A stretch of 64,000 nucleotides of DNA from Calonectria ilicicola (taxonomy: Eukaryota; Ascomycota; Sordariomycetes; Hypocreales; Nectriaceae). The position numbers were made by a program, and so were the translations under genes. Shown here one piece after another: positions 42,553 to 55,400 of this stretch. Under the pieces are notes generated by a model. The model did no database searches and was not told the DNA's origin. It saw only the letters and a list, made by a program, of their open reading frames with translations. The stretch is from assembly GCA_020809705.1 (NCBI GenBank), contig CP085827.1, forward strand, positions 4,278,001 to 4,342,000. The letters run 5' to 3'. How positions within the stretch are numbered: position 1 is the first letter of the stretch; the number at the start of each line of letters is the position of its first letter.

Positions 42553-44936
42553 GGTCAAGTAAGACAAGAGTGGTGTGGACTTGGGGATTGACCAGGGACA
42601 CGCAAAGGTGTTTTTTTTTGGTATTCGGCTGTTGGCATTCCCGGGTTTGGTTGCCGTTGTTTGATTTGATTGCTTGCGTGATGCTCTGATGAAGGTAGAA
42701 TGGTCACGTCACGATTGGGTTTTTTCTGGTACTTCTTGTAGAATACAACAACATAGTTATTTATACATGCAGGCAACACGACAATGGGAAATAGGATTAG
42801 TTAAATATTACATTTATTTGGCCTGGCCATTTTACGTATCTTCCTCGTAAATTGATTGTGACTTGATACCCAAAACAAGCCTAGATGCTGGTACACTCAC
42901 CACCGTTGTATCCAAATTGCAAATGTCAGGTGTGAACAGGCAGGTTCATGTGATGCCGGTACCGGTGCCTTTACTTGTCAACACAAGCAATGTCTCATTC
43001 CCCTAATCCGCTTCCAGCTTTGAAAATAGGATGCGGACCCCTCGGGGGGGGGGGGCCACTTCTTCTTGTCTCAGCGCTTAATTGTAGCGGCTGAGGATGA
43101 CTACTGCCGGAACCAGCGCTTCACTTGGCGCCCTTTTTGTTCGTTTTTCCAATCGAGGGCCTGAGACTGCAAGCGCCCAACGCTCACCGAATGGTCGAGG
43201 TTGCACCCATCTCGATGCGGAGTGGCGCTCAGAAGATGGAAGTTAGATTTAAGGGCATGCTATTTTTTTTTCTGGGTTATTACTATTGTTGTTGATTGCT
43301 GCTTTCCCTTCAAAGTGGCTGTGAAAATAGAAACTGGGACCCGCCCTGCAAGCCGCAAGCCTCGGATCTGCAAGGGGACACGAAGATTCCGGGTCAGCCA
43401 TGAAACCCGGGGCGCCTCAGCCAATGCAGGTAACCGTGCAGAGCTGGCGCTGCGGGAACGCTTGCTTGCTGATGTTTATGTTTATGCTTTATACATTTTG
43501 CTTTGACGCCTGCTGCACACTGCTACGCATGTCTCGGCATGGCTCCTGTGTGGGCTTGTGTTGTTTATGGGCGGCGGCATTTATCTAGAGCCCATCGGGA
43601 AGAATTGGGACCTGCGACAAGGGTCGCGCTCCAGGCCCATGCCGATAGCGACGTCACTGCAACTGGGGGCTGTCAATCATACCGTGATGCCCTGGCAGGA
43701 TCTGAAGGAATCAGCAATCCGCGAAGGGGGAGAGGGGAGGGGGAGGCTTAGTCAGTTTGCATCGCCAGGCCTGTTGCAGCAGGACAGGGGGAGCATTTGG
43801 GTCACTGGGGATCTCCGGGCGCGCAAGGCTAGAACATGCACCATGATGATATTCACAAGGCAGATGGCTGTGGCTGCCATGCGGATGGCTTGGCTGGATG
43901 ACGACGGCGCTACAGCAGCGGTGGTCCCTTGGCTGTTGGGTTTGGAGGAGGTACCTGGGAACGCCGAGAGCGACGGCTGCGAGTACTTTGGCTTCCCCGC
44001 TGGCGCATTAGCCGGGCATGCGACAACAGCATATCGGGCACTAACACGCCACACTGCCGCCCAAGGTACTCTTCTCCCCACCGCGCCAATCCCGTGAGTT
44101 CCGTCCATGGGCCAGCGTCCATGCCATCAGGGCTCAGAGGGAGAGAGCCAAAGGTGGTGCATTACCCACTGGGAGCCCACTGAAGGCCGCCCGCCCCTGG
44201 CAGACAACGGTCTGAAACTGCGCTGCATCAGGCAAAGGCGATTCTGAAGACGGAAGCCTGAGACAGGAAACGGAGACGGGAAGAGTAGAGAGCAAGCACC
44301 AAAAAAAAAGAAAGCAAAGAAAAACAGAATGTAAAGACACAGAGAAGAAAACCAGTCCATCTTCTCAACAATTTGAATCCCCCTTGCGTCGAGTCATTTT
44401 TTTTTTTTTTTTATCTCTCTCCATCTGGTGTCGTGCTTGCGTGTGTGTGTGCGCATCTCTCAAGTGGCAACACACTCTCGCCCATCGCCCATCACGCGCG
44501 CGGGCCAGGCCAGGGAACTGGAAGCCTGACGGAGCCTCGACCCTCCACTACGGACCAACCACCTCCCCCCTTCAGTGCCCTTCTCCCCTCCACTCCCCAT
44601 CTGTCAATCCTCTTCCTTATCCTCGCCCGCCCTCATCCTCTCTCCCACACTCCACCCTCACTCGCTCCCGCTCTCGTCGCCGCCTCGTTTCTTTGTCGTT
44701 TTCTCGTTTTCCCCGTCTTTTTGCTGCCATTGATTCCTTCCGGATGCTCCTGTCGCGGCGGTGACGCCGTTCCGCCCTCTGCTTGTCCTCGTCATCTTGC
44801 CAGCGCCCGTGCCCCCGAGCCCGAGCCCGACTGACCGACCGACCCGATTACGATTTCCTACGATACGACCCACGATACGATTCCACCCATACATCACAAC
44901 ACAGCAAAGCACGCAACCCTCCCCGGCGTCGCCATC
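42553..44936. other. Intergenic spacer before the SPRY gene
   Basis: No gene is supported. A G11 run lies near 43045-43055, poly-T at 44398-44411, and a C/T-rich stretch at about 44540-44936 is the probable leader of the following gene. A 179-codon frame at 43558-44097 lacks motifs. Confidence 0.55.
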
Positions 44937-46659
44937 ATGGCGATCTCCTCTCCCTCGTCCGCCTTTACAGGCGTCATCATCGGCCTCGTCTCGTCCTTTG
45001 GCTCCATTATCCTTATCGCTCTCGTCATTTTCATCTTCTGGGTTTCCGGATGCGCAAACACGGGCCGCATCATCCTCGATCGCCTTGGCCGACCCGGCGA
45101 GTACGACGATGAGCAAGCCTTTGCCCGCGAAGAGGCTGAAGCCCTCGAAACCATGGACGAAATGTCCCGCCAGGAATATTTACGAGCAAAGGGTATGCAC
45201 ACTATTCCCACTTCCCACATCACATCGTCCTACGACCGCATGATCCGCGCCTGGCTCTTGGCCCTTCCTATGCTGACATGTCTCGTCTCCACCCAGCCTA
45301 CGTCACTGCGAACCCCCCCGAATCCGTCCAGACAGACATTTCGCTGTCGCAGTATCTCGCCATCCAGGAAAAGGGTGTTTCCGCGTGGGAGTTTGAGCCC
45401 GAGTTGGAAATCGCAAACTGCTTCGTCGAGGGTCGCACCGAGATTGAGTTTTTCGATTCCGAGTGCACCGTCATGAGCAATCTCCCCGTCCCAAAGCAAA
45501 ACGACGTTTATTACTGGGAGGCCAAGATCTACGAGAAGCCCGAAAACACTCTCCTCAGCATCGGCATGGCTACAAAGCCATACCCCCTCTTCCGGTTACC
45601 AGGTGAGATCCTATCACATGCATGCATGCAACATGCACACGCACACACACTACGCATGCGGGGAGTTTGAGATATATGATGTGCTAACACACAGCTCCAG
45701 GCTATCACAAGTACTCGGCTGCGTACCAGTCTACCGGTTCTCGTCGCTACAACCAGCCTTTCAACTCCACGCCGTATGGTCCACAGCTTGTGCAGGGTGA
45801 TGTCGTCGGCGTTGGGTATCGCCCTCGAACCGGCGCCATCTTTTTTACTCGCAACGGCAAGAAGCTTGATGAAGTTGTCCATGGCCTCAAGGCGCAGAAC
45901 TTCTTCCCCGCCATTGGAGCCAACGGTCCTGCTATCGTCCACGTCAACTTTGGTCAGGCTGGGTTCGTCTTTATCGAAGCAAACGTCAAGAAGTGGGGTT
46001 TGGCTCCTGTCACAGGCAGCTTGGCTCCTCCGCCTCCGTACGGCTCCGAGCAGGGTAGTATTCTGTTGGAAACCGGCACCAAGGACGGCTTCACCTATCC
46101 CCAAGCCCGAGCACACAGCCACTCCGTCACAAACTCCTCGTATCATACTCGCAACCCTACCAACAATCTCAATCCATCCCACGGACGCACACGCAGCGGC
46201 AACTTTCGCATCCTTCCTCCCACGAGCCCGGGTCCTGTGAGAAGCCCTACCGATATCTCGCTTGCCCGGTTTGTGCCCAACGAGGAGAGCGGTGAAGCTA
46301 GCAACGTCGCCGTTCAGCAGGAAACGCACAACCAGAATCCTCTGCATTTGCATCTCGAAGACGCCACAAATCCTCCTCCCGAGTACCAAAGCCCCGACCA
46401 CTCGGATAGCGAAGACGGACGACGCTACAGCACCGACAGCGAAGAGAATGCGCCCCTCATCCGAGTTCTCAACCGCAGCCGGGGCAACTCGGCCGCCACT
46501 GTTGTCCACACCGGTTCCAACCCAACTCAGCAGCCTCCCGTTCCTAGTTACAGCGATGCGGTGCTGCAAGGTGCTGGTCACCAAAGAAGAGACAGCGGGG
46601 AGTCGCAGCGGTCGACCGGGTCCTCGGCCTCTGAGGCCAGCCGAAGCGACGCTTACTAA
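44937..46659 (+). CDS. SPRY-domain endosomal adaptor, Ssh4/Ear1-like
   Basis: Three exons, 44937-45192, 45297-45602 and 45701-46659, encode 506 aa; both introns are in phase 1 with GTATGC or GTGAGA donors and CAG acceptors. A transmembrane helix lies at about residues 12-36. A short acidic region then leads to a B30.2/SPRY domain (about 111-272: YYWEAKIYEKPENTLLSIGM, then GDVVGVGYRPRTGAIFFTRN). The tail is Ser/Pro-rich and contains PY-type motifs PPPPYG (near 298) and PPPEYQ (near 412), the kind bound by WW domains of Rsp5/Nedd4 ubiquitin ligases. Yeast Ssh4 and Ear1 have this layout and recruit Rsp5 to membrane cargo for sorting into multivesicular bodies. Length and domain order match the family, so the call is firm; the cargo is unknown. 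Intron 2 contains a CATG/CA-rich microsatellite. Confidence 0.92.
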
Positions 46660-49600
46660 GTTGCCGATTTAAGGCAGCGCTTGGCATTTGAGACGGAGCT
46701 TGGGGAGCATCGTCTACAAAATACGATACCGGAGTTTGAAGGAAAGGAGTTACCCATACGCGACAAACGTCACAGTCTGTTTTTCCGCATAGGCGTCCTG
46801 GAGTTATATAGCATCGGCAGCAGAGCCCTCCTGGGGAGAAGCATTACCCCTCTATTCACCGCGCCTGCGGCGGTTTCCTTGATTCTTGTTTTTTTCTTTT
46901 TTTTTGCCCTTAGATGGTGAAATGGGTTTCCTTTGTGTCCTGGGAAACTTGGGTGGGTTAACGATCTGGATCTGGAAGGGAGCGAAAGCACACAAGTGGA
47001 ATAGTGATACCAATCCAATCAGTCTGACTGACTGCTTTCATTGTGTTTGAATTTTTTTCTTGTTTGGTCTTATTTTTTTCCCTCGAGTGTCTGTTATTCA
47101 TTTGTCCAAAAGGATGCTCATGCAAGTTTGCATGCCTGTCGGAGTGGAGGGTGTTTGGAGTTGAGCTTGTATGGCATCAATCATCATGTAAGAGAATCCC
47201 CGCGGTTGTGCGGGCGTTTGGCTTGTGAGAGAGAGTATGAATACGAATACCAATTCCCCTGCCTTGTTGACCTTGTTTGGTCTCTTTTTGACAGTGAAGC
47301 CGGTGCTGGGAGGTGCAAGCTATTCATAGCTGTTTCATGCAGGACGGTGGTGGTGAGGCTAGAACGTCTGAATACGAGGAAGCCAGGTCAGCCCCTGACA
47401 CAACCAAAAGTAGCCGGCTGAAAGCTGACAGGCCAGCAGATTCGTCTCCTGTGTGTTAGGGGCGCCCATTCCGCTCCCTTGGGTGTGTAACTGCCACCTG
47501 TCTTGCTCACGTTTCCTTCACTTGAAGGTATTTTGGGAGGGAGAGGGTGGGCAGATATTGTGCCAAGGGGAACTTTTGATATTTCCAGGTCCTTTATACT
47601 TATCCTTTGCCTATTTTTAGCCAACTTCATGCTCTTGTCACCGCCAAGTACGCTTCGGCCAGTGGTTCCCTCCTTTTCGCAGAACGCGAGGCGGTGGGGA
47701 GGGGGGGAGAGGAAAGGGGAGAAGAAGAAGGAGAGAGAGTTTTACCCACCTCTGCGTTTTTGCAAGGTCCCCACAAAATGAGCCCATCACCAATTGGAGA
47801 GTTGCATGCAATGAAAAAAAGCATCACACCTGCCAAGTTTTCTGTTCTTCTGCCAAGGATGCCTTTTTTTTATTGATCTCAAGTTGCTGCTGAGTTTAGG
47901 AGAATGGGAATCCCTAGTGCATCGCTTTCCGCGCAGTCCGCGGCGTGCTACCATTATCAACAAAGCTGCCCGCCGGCCGACTCAGTGTGTGACTGCCACC
48001 ATGAATCAGCCCACGGACGAGTGACAGCTAACTAACCCCACGTTGTTTCTGGTCCCCTCGTGACACCCACAACTCACCTGCTGAACACCCCAAGAGAAGG
48101 AAAATCATTTGTCACGCCCTCGTCTTTGCGCGCGCGCGCTCGCGGGTGCGTGTGCGTGTGCGTGTGTATGTGTGTGTGTGCATCTGCACTTCTATAGTAG
48201 CTAGCTCTCTCTCTGTCTCTCTTTCTCCCACCCCTTCCGCCAGAGGTTAAAAGACAACCAAGCCAAAGCAAGGTGGTGGAAACGTGGAAAAGCGGACCGC
48301 AACCGCCCCTCCCTTAGTGTGCTCGCTCGGCCCTCTCCCATCCCGCAAAGGCACCTAGTTAAACCTGCAAGAGTAGTCGGTCTCTCCATCAAGCCACCAC
48401 ACTTATTTGAATTTAGCAAGGCGTCTACCCGCAGCACAAGCGCGCAAATGATGCTTCTTGCTTGTGTGATAATCACTCCCGCCATGATTGAGTCTCGTAT
48501 CTCGTCCCATGCGGCGGGTCCGGCCATGAAGACCGCTACTTCTCGAGGAGGAGGGGGGGGGGCGTGGCCCTTTGGATAACCCTGGCTCAAAGGGGGGGCG
48601 AGCAAAAGACAATGTTGATCTCTCTTGATGTGGAGTGGTGATTTGTTTGTCTGTTTGTTTTGTTTTTTCTCTTCTAATAGCGCTATACTCTGGTTAGTAG
48701 GATCGTCTTTCGGAACTGTTTCCGCTCCTGGTGACGATGGCTATTAGTCGATGATGTAGGGCGTCGTTGAGTACTACAGGATGGGGTGCGTGTGTTCCAC
48801 AACCTCCACAATCGCCTTGTAAACCCACCAAGCCTCTCTGCCAGGAACAAATCCCGGTGCGGCACATGGTTTGGTTAACGTTTCTCGTATAGATACGGAA
48901 TTGAATCTGGCCGCTTTTTTGTCGCCATCTTCCGCTTCAGCCCAACCCTCTCCCTGGCTTCGGAATCTACATCATCTCATCAACAACACCATTAACCAAC
49001 CACATCAACTCAGCCGCACCTCTAAATATAGCCAACAAGACCACCAAAAAGAGTAGGCAAATCGTATCTCTCATCTTCCATCAACAGCCAACCCCCTCAT
49101 TCCATTTCCCAACCCCGTAGAAGCGCCGATCTAAGTTGTGGGTTGGCCATTTAAGCGAATACGAACTTCTCAATTTGCACCAACGGGAACCACCTGCCCG
49201 GCACAGTTGGCGCCAAGCCACCACCGCTCCCTCACAACCAGGACAGCACCAAGATACACACAGTCGTGATAACGACTTAGCCCAGTCAATCTGCAAAGGC
49301 AAGGCAAAGGCAAGCGTGTCAAAACATCAGTTCAAACGAGATGCACACTATATTCTCTCAAAATCATTGCTATTATTACTTCCGGCAATGCACACATGGA
49401 CCATTGGTAAGCTATGATTGGAACCAAAGTCCAAACTTGATTGCGCGCCAAGCAGTCTATCCTATCGCGATTCCATCGCGTATATCCTCTCTGCAAACGT
49501 ACATGTTGATCCATACTTCCTGGCCAAATAAAAATCAAATAAACACATTCAAAAACATGATTCTGTCCCATACTATCCATTGCCATTGCATCTCCGTGTC

Positions 49601-50429
49601 GAGTTGCATGTCCCAAAACAATTCTTGCGTGCAAATAAGCCATAAAATTCAAAACTCATACTGATAAAATCAAAGCGCCGATTCAATGCTGGTCCCAGAT
49701 AACTCCCATCAGCGCCCAACTTTTTAGCGCATCCAAAACAAAAACAGTCGCTATGCAGTACAATGTAGCCATATCCGTAGGGAGTGAATCTATCCGATGA
49801 GAATGTCGTCAAGTCATGATAAGGAGTGTCTATCGGGTATCTTGATAGGAAAGGAGTGTCGTCCTTGCAGGTAGTCGTAAGGAGCGTCGAGATATTATAC
49901 AAAGACATCGAGTCTAGGTGGTGGTTTCCAGAAGGAGCGTGGTGATCGTCTGTCGATAGTCGAAGGAGTGTTGTACATTGCGTCTGTGCCGAAAAAAGAA
50001 GAAATCCCAAAACATCGGTGTCAAAAATCAAGGCTGAAAATCAGAGATCCGAAAACGCTCGGCGGATAAATCGAAACCGAAGTGCAATTTAAGTGGCGCG
50101 CCGTCGACCGTTGTCAGAGTGTAGTACCAAAGGAGCCTGGACCAGCGGGGAAGGGGGGTGAGGAGCGGAAGACATGGAGGTGGTGTGGCGGTGGCGGTGA
50201 AGAGACGTCGTCGAAGACAATGGAGACTCGGGGAGGGGAAGCATGCCCATCTGTTCGGAGTTGAGGTACGGTGAAGGCGAGGAGGTCGGGCCGTGCTGGA
50301 ACGATGCCGTGTAGGGATATGGATCCTCCGGAGGCGGGTATGTCGGAGTTGTGGTTATCCTGAGTGGTAATGGTCAATCCCCTAATTCTCCTCGAGCAAA
50401 AAATAAGGCCGGTGATGCTCTCTAGATGC
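46660..50429. other. Intergenic spacer between convergent SPRY and Upc2-like genes
   Basis: About 3.8 kb holding the 3' regions of both genes. An alternating GC/GT microsatellite is at 48128-48180. The stretch 49000-50050 is AT-rich and adjoins the 3' end of the minus-strand gene. No additional gene is supported. Confidence 0.55.
48128..48180. repeat. GC/GT alternating purine-pyrimidine microsatellite
   Basis: GCGCGCGCGC is followed, after a short break, by GTGCGTGTGCG-type and then GTGTGTGTG repeats over about 53 nt. Such alternating tracts can adopt Z-DNA and are length-variable. Confidence 0.9.
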
Positions 50430-52400
50430 CTAGATCCACACGGTCTGGATGGGAGTGACGAACCCGACGCCATAGTTGTGAGATGGATCGTTGACCATGG
50501 CGGGAGGCCCTCCTTGCAGGGCACTCATGTCGAACGATCCATATTCCTCGGTGTCGCTGTAAGCGACAGAGCCCTCAAAGGTGGAGGAAGCAGGGCTGTA
50601 GGCACCCGTATAAGCCGGAGACGGAATGTTCAGGTACTGCTGGCTGGGGAATGGAGAAGACAGGACCAGCGGGCTGACATTGGGAGGCGGGGCCGCAGAG
50701 CGATTGAGCATAGGCATCTCCTCAGTGCTGTAGCTGAAAGCAGGGTTCCCATATGGCATGTAGCCCTCGGTGACGGGCACCGGCTCCTCGTGAACGGCAA
50801 AGTTTGGAGGGTGGAACTGGGGGAATGACGGGGTCCTCTCCGGATGGATCCAGCCCATGCGCGAACGGAACTCGCCGACGGTATCAATAGGGTATTCCAT
50901 AAGAGTCAGAGGAGTCTGAAGCTCGCCCTTGACGCTGCTGGAAACATTGATAGACATGAGTCGCCTGGCAATCTCTTCAACTGGGGTAATGGCAAGGGAG
51001 CCGAAGTAGGCTGCACCAATCTCGGGGAACAAGCGCTCCATCAACAAAGCCACTGTGTAAAGGTGGGCAATGACAATGAGCGAGTTGGGAGAGCCATGAT
51101 AGTTTTGGAGATAGCCAACGGGCATCCAAAAGAGCCAAGTTCGCAGGGGTTGAAGGCGCTCGAATTGCTGGGCAATTGAGAGCGTAGGGCTGATCTTTCG
51201 GGATCCTCGGAGGAAGCCAATGAGGTGCTGGATCTGTGTCGTATCCTCCTTGTGGTGCTTAAGGTGAGCTTCCACCTTTTGAACCTGTTCCAAAGTCCGC
51301 TGGAAGGCCTCCAGATCCTCAGGCCGGGGTTGGCTGGGGCGGTGGTCCTTGCCAGGAGAAGCCGGGGCCGTTGGGAAAGTGCTGCTTTCTGCGATGAAGT
51401 CTCCGAATTGGGACTCGTGCTTCCAGGGATCCATAGCGTCGATGACCTTTTCAGCAGGTTAGAGCGAATTACAGACGTTGTGGATGGAGTGGTGGGTACG
51501 TACCGATGATGTTCCCTGCATAAGCTGGGTCCAGCTGCGCCTAAAGGAATCATCAGCATTTGTGAGACGGCTGTCAGCAACGTCTGACTTACCAATCAGT
51601 AGCCTGCCAGGAAAGGACAAGGGAAGCAGCAAGGATCGCATCTGAAGTCTCTCGAGAAAACGATCCAATAGCCTCCTGCAGGCCCTTCAAGGCAATGCCA
51701 CGGTGCTCGTAGGCCATGCTACCGACAAGGGGGCAGTCGGTCAAGAAGGCGATGTGCATGGCCGAGAAGGCGAGCAGAGCATGCATGACATAAGGCGTCG
51801 TGGCTCCGATCCTTAGCAGCCTAAGCGCCGGAGTTAGTCAAGGTGAAGGATCCGGGCGTGGCAGTGCTGACACTTACGTGGGGATGTGGCGGGTCCACAG
51901 TGTAAAGTTGTTCGCATCAATCGTCGCCAATTGATAGTACAGAGTCGCAACGTGATAGATCAATCGAAGGTCTTCGAGAGAGTAGAGATGAGGCATGGGA
52001 GCGGGGTACAGACCCAAGCTCGGAAGAGGGAAGATGCCAGTTCTCTGCCACTCAGCGATAGCAGCTTCAACCTGCGGCGTCCACATCAAGTCGGGCTTGT
52101 CGGGAGTCGTGGAGCGATCAGCGTCAGGCACCTGCACATCGTTGTAGGGGCAGCGAATCTTGTGCTTGGTGCAGTTGCGGCTAGGAATGTTAGTGATCAG
52201 CGCTACGGGTATGATATACTCAACTTACCACTGAGGGAAACTCTCGTCACATCGGATGTGTCGTCGCTTGCTGTATAGGTTGTCAGAAAAAAAATTACTC
52301 AATATTTGCCAAAGGGCCAAATTGAAGCATACCAGGTATCACAACCCTTGCGAGACTTGGTGTGGCTGCGGCGAGGAGGACCACCACCTGGGCCAGCCAT
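50430..52400 (-). CDS. Zn2Cys6 transcription factor, Upc2-like (sterol regulator type)
   Basis: Six exons, 52400-52333, 52270-52229, 52180-51878, 51820-51593, 51540-51504 and 51446-50430, encode 564 aa; the introns are 48-62 nt, apart from splice choice, and every phase closes. The binuclear zinc cluster is complete only after splicing: Cys20, 23, 30, 37, 40 and 47 in the spacing C-x2-C-x6-C-x6-C-x2-C-x6-C, preceded by the basic RRSHTKSRKG. A fungal-specific regulatory domain follows (about 70-400) with LRLIYHVATLYYQLATIDAN and YVMHALLAFSAMHIAFLTDC. The C-terminus (about 430-564) is Pro/Ser/Tyr-rich and may activate transcription. The combination resembles Upc2/Ecm22-type regulators, which in yeasts sense sterol depletion. 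That target set is inferred, and related C6 factors of other function share this layout. Confidence 0.9.
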
Positions 52401-55400
52401 TGTGTCTAATATTAATGAAGTAAAATGTAGCGAAAGACCTAGGAAGACAGTGAGACGATGTTGATTCAATCTAGTGGGAGATGATGCATACGTCAAAAAT
52501 AGTCCACAAAGACGGGCTTGTGGACAAGAAGCGAGTGTGAGAGGAAATGGGGAACTGGCAGTTGATCTAGATAAGCAGTTGTGACCGACTGGCTTAAAGT
52601 GAACAAGGCCGGGGTATTTGAAGAAGCTTTAGGCTAGGCTCGGGAGTCTCGGAGTGCAACGAGATCCGGAAATCGAGGCTTAGACAACGCTGCAGACGAG
52701 TAATGGACGTTGGGATCGCGGTACCGCGGATCTGATATCGAGAGCAAGTGGAAACTAAAGCTCTCTAAAGATGTCAAATCCTATTATGGTTTGCTGGACG
52801 GTCGGCTGCAGGGGATTTTTGTTGTTCGGCGTCGGTATTATCCTTTCTTCCCCAAATTCGGTAGCGATCGAATGGCTGATGCTTGGTTTTTTTTTTGTTT
52901 TCCTTCTTTTCTAGAAATCTCGAGGTGGTTCCAGGAAGCGAGTGTGGTAGTGCGGGGGTATGATCCTCTAGACAGCGAGTCGAGACATGAACTTCCAGGC
53001 TGGGCTGCGGAGACTAGGCCAGGAGAATTTTGTCTTGTTGGATTTTCAAGGGACTCTGAGCTTGGCGAGTGTCAAGATGATGTAGCGATCGATGTTTGTC
53101 TTGTCTTGCAGATTGGCGATTCCTCAACGGCGCAGAGTAGGCAAACGACCGATATTGAAATACCCAAGGGACTAACAGAAACAAAAAACCAAAGCACCGA
53201 AAAAGCGAGTGACAGGAGTCGACGAGGACTTCCTAAGGTAGAGGTTAGGAGGGAGATAGCGAACGTGGGAGGCTGTGGGTTGAGAGGGCGTTGATGATGG
53301 CTGTTGGAGATGACCGAGGAGGGGATTCGAGAAGGAAGCTGGGGAGGGCGGCGTTGTTAAATACAGCCAGACACCCGGGGAAGTGCACCGGGGGGAGGTG
53401 CAAGGAAGTGCAGGCCAAGCCAAGCAAGTGAGTGTGGCCGGGGGGGAGGGGAAGGTGAGGTACGGGCACGGCAGGAGTGTGCCAGGAAGGGCACGCAGAA
53501 TAAGCAACCTGCGCTGGGCTGGGACCACGGCCACTGTACTGGAGACGGGCACGCTAAGGTACAGAGTCACTGGAGAATGCATGGAGAACCGAGACTAGAG
53601 ACGTCAGTCCCCGTCCCGAGCCAAAAACAGCTGCGATGGGTATGGGCACTTGCACTTGGGCACTGGCACAAACAGCAGGGAACCTGGAAAAAAGAGGGCT
53701 GTGGCCCGTCCACGGTTGTGAGTGGGCACCGGACTGCGGCAGCATCGCAGTGGTTCCGCACTGCGCTGAGCGGAGGCGCTAGACGGGGTGCCACTGGTAC
53801 CACACAGGGCGCCCGTCCACATCCATGGGGTGGCATGGAGCATGGGGAGGGGACTTTTCAGAAGGGGGTCGGAGGGGACGTCCTTGGGGCTGGGCATCTG
53901 TCATCCATGCGGACGAGGGTGTGAGGGAGGGCGTGAGAACCTGAAAGTGACGGAGAGTCACTCAACCAGTGATTCTCTGGCGACGGCAGAGGGGGCTCAT
54001 CAACCACGGAACCGGGCCCCAAATTGATACAAGTGAAGCAAGTCGACGAAGATAGTTGCACCGGCTTTCGAGGCCTAGACCTGGATAGGATGAGCCGATG
54101 AGATGCCATAGACTTTTTTTCTTTCTTGGTGTTTAGAATAGCACATCGCCGCCGGCGATTGTGGCTAGCCTGACCGGAGGAGCAGCTCTTGCTTGGGCAA
54201 GCCATTCGGGCAACTGGCGCCCCGCCAAAACGGCCGGTCTTTGAAAAGCCGGCACCGCATTCTACCGAGTTGACTCGGGCATATCCCAAGTCAGTCGACT
54301 GCCAGGCCAGACTGGTTTGGGCTGGAGCGTGTGACAGTGAAGCGTGAGCTGGTCGGCCGTCGAGCCACGGTGCTGTGGCGGGCGCTACAGGCGGCCCTGT
54401 GAGGTGGCGGGAATACATGATCCATCCGTCACTGAGCGGGCGGCCGATGGCAGGTTACAGCAGTAAAAAGCGTTGGCCCCAGCGGGAACCGAGCCCGCTG
54501 GGCCGCCAGACGCAGCGCTGCAGCCGATGGATCAACAGGGAAGTCTCATAACGGTGATCAGTGAATGGGTACTGGGAACCAAGGAAGCATGACGCACATG
54601 GCTCGCAGACAACGAGGTCGCTGTAGGGCCCGAAGGAGAGGGTGTGGGCCAGCCGGCGCCCGTGAGCCGCGAGGGCCGGAGACAGGAAAGACAAGGGACC
54701 AGCTGCAGCCCAGGATGGTCGAGTGGACAAAAACAATACGTAACGAGGTAAAAATAACTTTGGGGGGATCCGTGCTGCCAACTAAGCCCGGCGTCGTTCG
54801 TTCGCGTGTCCCGCGGAGACTAGAGGGGGGTGGCGCGAGGTGTGGAAGGGGGGTGCCCTGGGAGCTGTAATGCAAGAGAGTTTCGCGACTGCGGCGCCGC
54901 GAGTGGGTGGATTGGGAGGGAGGGTTGGAAATAGAAGCCCAGGGGCGTGGACTGGGGCCAGTGGTGGGGACCGATATGGGAAACTGAGGGAGCAGTCAGT
55001 CACGGCGACAGTCTCTCTGTTCGCATCCTAGGTCCAGATGGGAATGGCCTGTGTTGGATGGCATGTCATCATGGTGGGCATCGTGGACGTTCCTATCCCC
55101 ATCCTCTGCTGGAGCCCGGTAGTTGGCTTGTCGCCGTTCACAGCCCACGCTGTGTCTAATACTGGCATCAAAAACAGACAGGGCTACCGGGCCACGACAG
55201 GCACAACATGGCATCGATTGGATGCCAGTTCGTGCAGGGCTTTTTCCCTGGACGCACCGCCAGTCTGTTCCGGCCCTGTGATGCATTCTTAGCGACCTTG
55301 ACGGTGCACCGTCTCTATCTATCTATGGAAGCATCTTGGAATGGGAACGTTACCTGTCCACCAACCCACTCCAGCCTCACTGCTCTGCAGGTGAGACAGA

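Noticed and set aside
43558..44097. 179-codon open frame on the plus strand
   Set aside because: No recognisable motif, no splice partners, and overlapping frames of equal quality on the other strand.
45529..46584. 351-codon open frame on the minus strand
   Set aside because: It lies antisense to the SPRY exons 2-3 and their intron, follows their codon pattern and has no domain; it is a shadow of the real gene.
48885..48891. TCGTATA, the core of a yeast Upc2/Ecm22 sterol response element
   Set aside because: A 7-nt match is expected by chance, and the site lies between the 3' ends of convergent genes, not in a promoter.
52710..53294. 194-codon open frame on the plus strand
   Set aside because: Divergent to the Upc2-like gene in its upstream region, no motif, unusual aromatic runs from T-rich sequence; not supportable as a gene.
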